Assembly: GCA_937920455.1 (NCBI GenBank)
Contig: CALETX010000456.1
Location: 1 to 5,021 of the forward strand
Source: an uncultured bacterium
GTDB taxonomy: Bacteria > Verrucomicrobiota > Kiritimatiellia > UBA8416 > CALETX01
DNA length: 5,021 nt
Direction of reading: 5' to 3'
Shown piece after piece: positions 1 to 5,021 of the stretch. The notes below the pieces were generated by a model. That model was not told where the DNA came from. It saw nothing but the letters and a program-made list of their open reading frames with translations, and searched no databases. Position 1 is the first letter of the stretch. The number at the start of each line of letters is the position of its first letter. The position numbers were made by a program, and so were the translations under genes.

Positions 1-30
1 ATTTGCCAGGACTTTCCGGGATTTTCCGAA

Positions 31-90
31 ATGAAGCTGCTTTCCCAAATCGCTGTTCTTCTTACCGCAGGCAAACTCGTTTGCGCCGCT
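31..90 (+). other. Signal peptide of the binding protein
   Basis: The first 19-20 codons encode a short leader: a lysine at position 2, a hydrophobic stretch to residue 14, then G-K-L-V-C-A-A-P. Signal peptidase I would cut after A19 (V at -3, A at -1) or A20. The residues before C18 are K-L-V, which does not fit the lipobox (small residues at -1 and -2), so lipid anchoring at C18 is unlikely. The charged K15 inside the C-region is slightly unusual. Confidence 0.7.
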
Positions 91-1104
91 CCAGATGCGA
101 AGGATCCTAAAACGCGTATCATCGTTCTGCACGCCGGCAGCATGGCGATGCCTCTTCGAGAATCAGTAAAGGTGTTTTCGAAAATACATCCGGAAATAGA
201 AGTTCAAATGGAAGCCGTTGGCTCCAGAGAAGCTTTCGTAAGGCTCCAGGACCTTCAGAAGAGATGCGATGTCTTTGTTTCCTCTGACCATGCGATTATA
301 AACGACCTTGTATGCGCTGGTTATGCGTCATGGAACATCATATTCGCCCGCAATGAAATCGTATTGGCCTACACTACAAAATCACGAGGATCCGAGGCTA
401 TCACTGCAAACAACTGGTTCCGGATACTCCTTGACCCATCTATCTCATACGGAAGATCGAACCCCGACACAGATCCCTGCGGGTACAGGACGCTTATATC
501 TTTCAAATTGGCCCAAAAATACTATGGCGCCGATGGCATTGTGGATCAGTTGCTCCAGAAAAAAAATGTGCTTGTGAGGCCCAAGGAAATTGATCTGATT
601 CCAATATTACAAGCCGGACAGGTTGATTACCTCTTTGTCTACAGATCCGTAGCCCGACAGTATGGGCTTTCTTATCTGAAGCTCCCCGATGCCATCAATC
701 TCGGCAATCCGGCGTTAAGAAGATTATATGGTTGTGTTTCAGTAGAGGTGTCCTCCGCCGGCCCCGGACATAAGAAAACCATCGCCGGCGAACCATGTTT
801 CTACAGCCTGACCATTCCCAGAAACGTCTTCGATAGAGAATCCGCAATAAAATTTCTGTCCTTTCTCCTCTCCCCAAATGGAGGACTCACTGTCATGAAA
901 CGAAATGGGCTGCCTTGTATCTTCCCGTGCCTTTGCAATGAGCATGACGTCCTTCCCGAGGAGATCAAACGTCTAACCGCAAAGGGATCGGCTGCAGATA
1001 TCGGCGAAGCCTTCGGCCCTGTATTGAACGAAGGAACGGTTTACGCAGATTCTATTTCGCAAAATGTGAAGCTACCCGTCACCTGTAGCACAGAAGGCAA
1101 ATGA
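31..1104 (+). CDS. wtpA: Tungstate/molybdate ABC transporter substrate-binding protein, WtpA (archaeal ModA-like) subfamily
   Basis: This exported periplasmic or extracellular protein should bind tungstate or molybdate and deliver it to the permease encoded next. It has 357 residues. Residues 1-20 form a signal peptide (K2, hydrophobic 3-14, likely cleavage after VCA at 19 or CAA at 20). C18 is not in a lipobox, so it is probably soluble rather than a lipoprotein. Subfamily hallmarks are HAGS at 34-37 (S37 a likely oxyanion ligand), CDVFVSSD at 79-86, FARNE at 105-109, NPDTDPCGYR at 144-153, VYRSVA at 203-208 and INLGNP at 222-227. The family is known for octahedral metal coordination completed by carboxylates. 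D148 is a plausible one, but I cannot place the second. The mature part carries nine cysteines, with C296, C300 and C302 clustered where relatives usually have prolines. Residues from about 316 form a tail beyond the usual fold. ATG 31 has only a weak GGGA 9 bases upstream. The frame stays open to base 1, so an earlier start is not excluded, but the leader favours 31. Confidence 0.9.
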   Translation: MKLLSQIAVLLTAGKLVCAAPDAKDPKTRIIVLHAGSMAMPLRESVKVFSKIHPEIEVQMEAVGSREAFVRLQDLQKRCDVFVSSDHAIINDLVCAGYASWNIIFARNEIVLAYTTKSRGSEAITANNWFRILLDPSISYGRSNPDTDPCGYRTLISFKLAQKYYGADGIVDQLLQKKNVLVRPKEIDLIPILQAGQVDYLFVYRSVARQYGLSYLKLPDAINLGNPALRRLYGCVSVEVSSAGPGHKKTIAGEPCFYSLTIPRNVFDRESAIKFLSFLLSPNGGLTVMKRNGLPCIFPCLCNEHDVLPEEIKRLTAKGSAADIGEAFGPVLNEGTVYADSISQNVKLPVTCSTEGK

Positions 1105-1889
1105 GGAAACCCACTGGCATAGAAATAATCGCCACACTCGGAGGGGGGTTGTTGATGCTTTTCGTTGTGGCGCCGCTTGCCGCGATGACATTTCAATGCA
1201 ACTTGCACTCTCTCATCGAGACCTCAACAAATCCTGAAGTCCTGCGCAGCATACAGTTGACAATCCTGACATCTCTTGCAGCCTCGATTGTTGGGGCTGT
1301 CGTCGCTGTGCCGTTCGCGTGGCTTCTTGCGCGCAAGACGTTTATTCTAAAACCGCTGGTCTTGAGCCTTATGGACCTTCCTGTTGTTGTGCCCCATTCA
1401 ACGGCCGGAATCGCTCTGCTTTCGGTGGCTAACCGTGATACGCCCCTGGGGAGGCTTGCGGAACGACTGGGTTTCTCAATAGTCGAAAATCCTGTAGGCA
1501 TAACCATGGCAATGGCATTTGTAAGCCTCCCATTTCTCATAAATGCGGCGCGTACCGGCTTTGAATCAATCCCCGCCAGAGTTGAGCAAGTGGCGCTAAC
1601 ACTTGGCGCCTCACATCTCCGGGTGTTCTTTACAATTTCTGTGCCTCTAGCGTGGCGGTCCATTCTGAGTGGCTTGGCAATGATGTTCGCACGCGGGCTC
1701 AGTGAATTTGGCGCGGTTATCATTATTTCATACCACCCAGCCATCACTCCAGTCCTTATCTATGACTGGCTATCCTGCTACGGCCTTCACCATGCCCGAA
1801 ATGTTGCTGTGCTGTTTCTAACCGTTTCTCTAGCCATTTTTGTCTGTCTGAGGCTTCTTGGAGGAGGCAGAAGCAATGCTCGAAGTTGA
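1101..1889 (+). CDS. wtpB: Tungstate/molybdate ABC transporter permease, WtpB/ModB type
   Basis: This is the inner-membrane subunit, expected to dimerise and form the channel for the oxyanion. It has 262 residues, normal for the family. Hydrophobic segments lie at about 8-29, 50-76, 84-108, 130-150, 190-210 and 233-253, giving roughly six membrane spans. The cytoplasmic EAA loop that docks on the ATPase is at about 162-182 (E162, G169, P182). It is followed by ARGLSEFGAVIIISYHP at 197-213, a block typical of ModB and especially WtpB (SEFGAV then YxP). The ATG overlaps the upstream stop as ATGA (1101-1104), so translation is probably coupled. Its own ribosome site is poor (AAGG 3 bases before the ATG), which fits dependence on upstream translation. 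The last 14 bases overlap the ATPase gene and contain part of that gene's start region. The substrate is assigned from the neighbouring binding protein and cannot be read from the permease alone. Confidence 0.9.
   Translation: MRKPTGIEIIATLGGGLLMLFVVAPLAAMTFQCNLHSLIETSTNPEVLRSIQLTILTSLAASIVGAVVAVPFAWLLARKTFILKPLVLSLMDLPVVVPHSTAGIALLSVANRDTPLGRLAERLGFSIVENPVGITMAMAFVSLPFLINAARTGFESIPARVEQVALTLGASHLRVFFTISVPLAWRSILSGLAMMFARGLSEFGAVIIISYHPAITPVLIYDWLSCYGLHHARNVAVLFLTVSLAIFVCLRLLGGGRSNARS
1860..1867 (+). promoter_or_regulatory. Strong ribosome binding site deciding the ATPase start
   Basis: GGAGGAGG lies 8 bases before ATG 1876 and inside the end of the permease gene, where it encodes part of the glycine run GGG. 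It supports ATG 1876 over the upstream in-frame TTG at 1858, whose third base is already part of this site. Confidence 0.8.
1876..1889 (+). other. 14-base overlap of permease stop and ATPase start
   Basis: The ATPase ATG (1876-1878) lies upstream of the permease TGA (1887-1889), with the downstream frame shifted by +1. Ribosomes ending the permease would finish next to the ATPase start, which suggests translational coupling and matched subunit levels. Confidence 0.85.
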
Positions 1890-2910
1890 ACACCTGGTGC
1901 GAAATTTGAACGGTTGCAGGCTTGAGGATGTCTCCTTTTCGGTAAATGCAGGTGAATATTTCGTTCTGCTAGGCAAATCCGGATCTGGCAAATCATCAAT
2001 ACTAGAAATGATCGCCGGCTTGCTGAAACCGGACAAAGGTGTCATTCGGCTGGAAGGACGTGATATTACCAATTCTCCGCCCCAATCAAGACGTATTGGC
2101 ATTGTCTATCAGGACCAGTCGCTGTTTCCTCACATGACTGTTAGGCAAAACATCTTCTATGCTCTCTCCGGATACCCTCGGAAAGAAAGCGAACGAATCC
2201 TTGATCTTCTCGGCATTTCCTCTCTCATGGAACGAAGCCCTCTAACGCTATCCTCCGGCGAGGCCCAACGCGTCGCGCTTTCGAGAGCGCTTGTGAGAAA
2301 TCCCAAACTTCTGCTTCTCGACGAGCCGCTTGTGTCGGTTGATGCTTCCTCACGCAGGACAATCCGCAGCCTTCTGCGCGCAATTAACAGACAAGGGCAG
2401 ACAATCGTGCACGTCACGCATGACTACGAGGAAGCAATAGCTTTGGCATCTCGTGTTGGCGTCATCGAAGATGGACGCATAACGCAGGTCGGGAGACCCG
2501 ACGAGGTGTTCACCACTCCCCGCTCTGAGTTCGTCGCCAGCTTCGCCGAACTGCGCAACTTTTACCGTGGCTTTGCGAAGCGAACCGACACAATGTGCGT
2601 TTTCGAAACAAATGGGCTGGCGTTTCAGTTGCCCGATGACGCTCCAACCGGCGCCGGCTACGCGGTTATCAGGAACGATGCAGTAGTTGTGTCCGCCTCA
2701 CGTCCTTCTGGAAGCGCCAGAAATGCGTTCCATGGAACCGTCACAGAACTTGAATCGTCAAGAAATGGCATCGAAGTAACGCTCGATATTGGAGTCCCAA
2801 TCCACGCTCTAATAACACGATCAGCCTGTCGGGAATTGGCCCTCAGCGTCGGCCAAAAAGCCTGGGTCTGTTTTAAGGCAAACTCAGTCGCGTTTGCACC
2901 GGAGGAATAA
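1876..2910 (+). CDS. wtpC: Tungstate/molybdate ABC transporter ATP-binding protein with C-terminal TOBE-like region, WtpC/ModC type
   Basis: This ATPase powers import through the adjacent permease. It has 344 residues from ATG 1876. That start is chosen because GGAGGAGG (1860-1867) sits 8 bases upstream. An in-frame TTG at 1858 would add six residues but overlaps this ribosome site. Visible motifs are Walker A GKSGSGKS at 33-40, the Q-loop at Q79 (YQDQSLFPHMTV), the ABC signature LSSGEAQR at 125-132, Walker B LLLLDEP at 145-151 with catalytic E150, the D-loop SVD at 154-156 and the switch histidine H182 in THD. The signature is LSSGE rather than LSGGQ/LSGGE, a mild departure. Residues from about 280 to 341 (FHGTVTELESSRNGIEVTLD onward) resemble a TOBE/Mop-type domain, which in ModC proteins can bind molybdate and regulate transport. 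Without the neighbours it could be read as a CysA or PotA type ATPase, since these share the layout. Confidence 0.9.
   Translation: MLEVEHLVRNLNGCRLEDVSFSVNAGEYFVLLGKSGSGKSSILEMIAGLLKPDKGVIRLEGRDITNSPPQSRRIGIVYQDQSLFPHMTVRQNIFYALSGYPRKESERILDLLGISSLMERSPLTLSSGEAQRVALSRALVRNPKLLLLDEPLVSVDASSRRTIRSLLRAINRQGQTIVHVTHDYEEAIALASRVGVIEDGRITQVGRPDEVFTTPRSEFVASFAELRNFYRGFAKRTDTMCVFETNGLAFQLPDDAPTGAGYAVIRNDAVVVSASRPSGSARNAFHGTVTELESSRNGIEVTLDIGVPIHALITRSACRELALSVGQKAWVCFKANSVAFAPEE
2901..2905 (+). promoter_or_regulatory. Ribosome binding site of the MobB-MobA fusion
   Basis: GGAGG sits 8 bases before ATG 2914, within the last codons of the ATPase gene. Only three bases (2911-2913) separate the ATPase stop from this start, so no promoter is expected between the transport and cofactor genes. 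Confidence 0.8.
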
Positions 2911-2913
2911 AGA

Positions 2914-4047
2914 ATGATCCGCGCCCCAAATATGCTGATACTAGGATCTGGCGGCAGAAATGTCGGAAAGACAGAGTTTGCATGCTCATTGATTCGTCAA
3001 CTTTCAGGCCGTCACTCGGTAGTGGCCGTAAAAGTTACGACCATCCGCAACTCCTCAGGCCCTTGCCCCCGTGGGGGCAAAGGGTGCGGAGTATGCGGAT
3101 CTCTAACCGGCAAGTACATGATTTCGGAGGAAATCAGATCAGGTGAACACAAAGACACCGATAGGATGAAAAAGGCTGGTGCCATGCGCGTTTACTGGGT
3201 TCGAACGCGGTCGGAACATCTCAATGAGGCTATGGAAGCATTTATGCGTAACATCTCTTCTGCCGAATGCGTAATATGCGAGTCCAACTCCGCCCGCCTT
3301 GTTGTTGAGCCCGGCGCGTTCATCATCATCCGCGAGCAGCGCACCGACTCCGTCAAAGAATCATGCATGCAAGTTCGCCATCTGGCCGACAGAGAGGTGG
3401 TTTTCAACGGCAGCGCCTGGGATTTGCCGCCAGAGCGTTGTATCTATACCGGGAACCGATGGATCGTCCCCTACAAAGCAAGCGCTGCCATTCTTGCCGG
3501 CGGGCGGAGCCGCAGAATGGGCGCTGACAAGGCAATGCTTCCTATCGGTAAGGCGCCGATGATTCGTCATATCACAAACTGTCTGCTTCCTTATGTAGAC
3601 GAGCTTGTTATCGGAACAAACGATACGGCCAAATTTCGTTTTCTGAATCTGCCAATCGTAAACGACGCCCAGCCCGACATGGGACCTCTGATGGGAATAC
3701 TATCATGTCTTAAAGCGACTGCTCATGATAAACTTCTAGTCGCTGCATGCGACATGCCACTCATCCCTGTTGAAATTATCCCTGCTATGATGCGTCTGGC
3801 AAATAACGCCCACGCGGTGGTTCCTAGACGTTCTGATGGCTCGATTGAGCCTCTATTTGCTGTATATACTAGACTTTTTTCGGTGGCTGCCGAGGCGGCT
3901 TTGTCGGCCGGCAAGCGCAGAGTAAGAGATGCTCTTGAAGAATCAGGGATTAATGTGAGCTTCCTGCCTGTCTCATCTGATTGTCCTATCGAAAACGTCA
4001 ACACACCAGAAGATTACAGGAGGATCATATCTCATGCTGCCATTTGA
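2914..4047 (+). CDS. mobBA: Fused MobB-like GTPase and MobA molybdenum cofactor guanylyltransferase
   Basis: This 377-residue cytoplasmic protein has two domains. Residues 1 to about 187 are a MobB-like P-loop domain. Walker A is GGRNVGKT at 13-20, followed by VAVK at 37-40, HKDTDRMKKAGA at 79-90 (the MobB-type D-T/S-x-R...GA block) and VICESNS at 120-126, where E123 is a likely Walker B acid. Residues from about 188 to 377 are a MobA nucleotidyltransferase: LAGGRSRRMGADKA at 194-207, QPDMGPLMGI at 253-262, CDMPLI at 279-284 with D280 the likely Mg-binding acid, and NVNTPEDY at 361-368. MobA joins GMP from GTP to molybdopterin to give the guanine dinucleotide cofactor. The LAGG start of its motif favours the MobA (GTP) type over the CTP-using MocA type. 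MobB aids this step. The MobB half carries C51, C58 and C61 in a loop not found in E. coli MobB, a possible metal site. The two domains meet without an obvious linker. The 3' end overlaps moeA by 14 bases. Confidence 0.9.
   Translation: MIRAPNMLILGSGGRNVGKTEFACSLIRQLSGRHSVVAVKVTTIRNSSGPCPRGGKGCGVCGSLTGKYMISEEIRSGEHKDTDRMKKAGAMRVYWVRTRSEHLNEAMEAFMRNISSAECVICESNSARLVVEPGAFIIIREQRTDSVKESCMQVRHLADREVVFNGSAWDLPPERCIYTGNRWIVPYKASAAILAGGRSRRMGADKAMLPIGKAPMIRHITNCLLPYVDELVIGTNDTAKFRFLNLPIVNDAQPDMGPLMGILSCLKATAHDKLLVAACDMPLIPVEIIPAMMRLANNAHAVVPRRSDGSIEPLFAVYTRLFSVAAEAALSAGKRRVRDALEESGINVSFLPVSSDCPIENVNTPEDYRRIISHAAI
3061..3083 (+). repeat. GC-rich hairpin inside the MobB-like coding region
   Basis: TTGCCCCC (3063-3070) and GGGGGCAA (3073-3080) form a perfect inverted repeat with GT between them. 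In practice this is a 7-bp stem with a CGTG loop. CC/GG flanks could extend it across one bulged A (3081). It spans codons 51-57, which encode most of the cysteine cluster. No T-run follows, so it is not a standard terminator, and it may reflect only the Pro and Gly codons of the motif. Confidence 0.6.
4018..4023 (+). promoter_or_regulatory. Ribosome binding site of moeA
   Basis: AGGAGG lies 10 bases before ATG 4034, inside the 3' end of the MobB-MobA gene. It identifies 4034 as the moeA start, in agreement with the MLPFERAFAI N-terminus expected for MoeA. Confidence 0.8.
4034..4047 (+). other. 14-base overlap of mobBA stop and moeA start
   Basis: The moeA ATG (4034-4036) precedes the mobBA TGA (4045-4047), with a +1 frame shift. 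The layout is the same as at the permease/ATPase junction, with a strong ribosome site just upstream in the preceding gene. Translational coupling is likely. Confidence 0.85.
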
Positions 4048-5021
4048 GAGAGCATTTGCTATTGCCATGGACCATGCCTTTCCGTTGCGCAGGACCAAGA
4101 CCATCCCCCTGATCAATGCGCTTGGCCACATACTGGCCCAGGACGTAATTGCGGATAGAGACGTCCCGCCATTCGACAAATCGGCAATGGATGGATATGC
4201 CTGTCGTCGTCAGGATCTGCGAGCTGGCGCAGTCCTTCGCGTCATCGAAGAAGTTCCGGCAGGCTATGAGCCACGAAAAACCATAGCCCAAGGAACGTGC
4301 GCTCGTGTGCTCACTGGAGCTCCCGTTCCCCATGGAGCTGATTGCGTAATCATGCAGGAACAGACCACACGGGTCGGCGATATGGTAACTGTCGTAAATC
4401 ACCAAACCGCCTCAAACATATGTCGTCGCGGCGAGGATTTTGCAAAGGACAGCGCCGTTCTGAAAAAAGGTACAAGAATCGGACCTTCTCATATAGCTGT
4501 AATGGCTACCTGCGGAGTGTGCTCGCCCCTGGTGATGGAAACGCCCTCAGTCGCCGTCCTTTCCACAGGTCGAGAGTTGGTAGAGCCGCATGATCTTCCG
4601 CAAACCTCTGCGATACGTAACAGCAATGCTCCTATGCTCCTGGCCCAACTGCGCCAGATGAATATCATGGCAGATTATCGGGGAATAGTTGATGACACCT
4701 TTGAGGCGGCCTGCGAAGCCATACGCAAGGCAACTGATGGCTGCGATGTCGTGATAATCTCAGGGGGAGTTTCTACGGGCGATTTCGATCTTGTACCGCA
4801 AGCGCTGCAACACCTTGGCTTCTCGACCGTTATTCAGAGCGTTGCAATGCAGCCCGGAAGGCCCACTCACTTGGCAGCCAAGGAAAACACGACAATATGG
4901 GGGCTGCCGGGAAATCCTGCCTCAGTGTTTGTGGTTTTCGAGTTAATGGTCAAACCATTTCTCTACAGAATGATGGAACATGACTTCAGGCCGGTTCTCG
5001 TAGAAACTGTTCTCTCCAGCA
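4034..5021 (+). CDS. moeA: Molybdopterin molybdenumtransferase MoeA (molybdenum/tungsten insertase), 3' truncated by the window
   Basis: MoeA inserts the metal into adenylated molybdopterin in the cytoplasm. This partial gene shows 329 codons of an expected 400 or so, with no stop before the window end. Family motifs appear in order: VPPFDKSAMDGYA at 44-56 (D53 matches the conserved acid of the AMDGYA block), RVLTGAPVPHGADCVIMQE at 91-109, RRGEDF at 131-136, VAVLSTGREL at 173-182, IRNSNAPML at 194-202, IISGGVSTGDFD at 241-252, QPGRPTHLA at 273-281 and GLPGNPASVF at 290-299. This covers domains I to III. The C-terminal domain IV, and any fused extra domain, lie outside the window. Substitutions against the usual motifs are K49 (often N), R180 (often D), and Q273/R276 (often K and K in KPGKP). 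Beside a WtpABC-type importer it may serve tungsten, as proposed for one of the paired MoeA proteins in some tungsten-using organisms, but this is inference. Confidence 0.93.
   Translation, partial: MLPFERAFAIAMDHAFPLRRTKTIPLINALGHILAQDVIADRDVPPFDKSAMDGYACRRQDLRAGAVLRVIEEVPAGYEPRKTIAQGTCARVLTGAPVPHGADCVIMQEQTTRVGDMVTVVNHQTASNICRRGEDFAKDSAVLKKGTRIGPSHIAVMATCGVCSPLVMETPSVAVLSTGRELVEPHDLPQTSAIRNSNAPMLLAQLRQMNIMADYRGIVDDTFEAACEAIRKATDGCDVVIISGGVSTGDFDLVPQALQHLGFSTVIQSVAMQPGRPTHLAAKENTTIWGLPGNPASVFVVFELMVKPFLYRMMEHDFRPVLVETVLSS

Noticed and set aside
11..30. Imperfect 10-base tandem repeat (ACTTTCCGGG, ATTTTCCGAA) just before the first gene
   Set aside because: Only 7 of 10 positions match over two copies. 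It is too short to call an operator, and the upstream context is missing.
1..30. Promoter or molybdenum/tungsten cofactor riboswitch ahead of the operon
   Set aside because: Only 30 bases are present, with no clear -10/-35 pair or room for a riboswitch. Any such element would be outside the window.
1140..1157. GGAGGGGGG followed by TTG and ATG (1155) inside the permease gene, as an alternative start
   Set aside because: Starting at codon 19 would cut into the first membrane span. The purine run is explained by glycine codons, and ATG 1101 has the ATGA overlap and the expected N-terminus.
1193..1747. Long reverse-strand reading frame of 184 codons opposite the permease
   Set aside because: It lies wholly inside the well-supported permease gene. 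Its product is Arg/Ser/Thr-rich with no recognisable domain, and the frame looks like a shadow.
1858..1860. TTG as the start of the ATPase gene
   Set aside because: The ribosome site GGAGGAGG overlaps this codon and is well placed for ATG 1876 instead.
3063..3080. The GC-rich hairpin as a transcription terminator
   Set aside because: It is in the middle of an intact coding region and has no T-run after the stem.
4025..4405. Reverse-strand frame of 126 codons opposite the start of moeA
   Set aside because: It sits opposite conserved MoeA motifs, has no recognisable domain, and spans the mobBA/moeA junction in antisense.

Overview
The window is fully coding on the + strand. It holds five tightly packed genes in one direction, apparently a single operon for taking up molybdate or tungstate and building the metal-pterin cofactor. 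The order is a WtpA-type oxyanion-binding protein (31-1104), a WtpB/ModB permease (1101-1889), a WtpC/ModC ATPase with a C-terminal TOBE-like region (1876-2910), a two-domain MobB-MobA fusion (2914-4047), and a MoeA molybdenum/tungsten insertase (4034 to the window end, 3' truncated). No gap between genes exceeds 3 bases. Neighbours overlap by 4 bases (wtpA/wtpB) and by 14 bases at two junctions (wtpB/wtpC and mobBA/moeA). No tRNA, rRNA, mobile element, CRISPR array, promoter or terminator is visible. The promoter, and any Moco or tungsten cofactor RNA element, would lie upstream of base 1.

The genes form a pathway. The exported binding protein captures the oxyanion outside the membrane, the permease and ATPase bring it in, and MoeA inserts the metal into adenylated molybdopterin. 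The MobA half of the fusion would then attach a guanine nucleotide to the cofactor, with the MobB half as its GTP-binding partner. The binding protein matches the WtpA/archaeal-ModA subfamily (HAGS near the mature N-terminus and a YGRSNPDTDPCGYR block) rather than the E. coli ModA type. That subfamily is known for tight tungstate/molybdate binding, so tungsten use is possible, but the metal cannot be decided from sequence.

The host looks bacterial. There are strong GGAGG-type ribosome binding sites, a signal peptidase I type leader, and intermediate base composition. Many cysteines, including in the exported protein, and a WtpABC-type system suggest an anaerobe. I cannot name the phylum.

The least ordinary points are a cysteine cluster (C-x6-C-x2-C) inserted in the MobB-like domain and encoded over a DNA hairpin, a CxxxCxC cluster near the C-terminus of the binding protein, and several motif substitutions in MoeA and the ATPase. 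I see no clearly new system: this is a recognisable pathway with some unusual parts.
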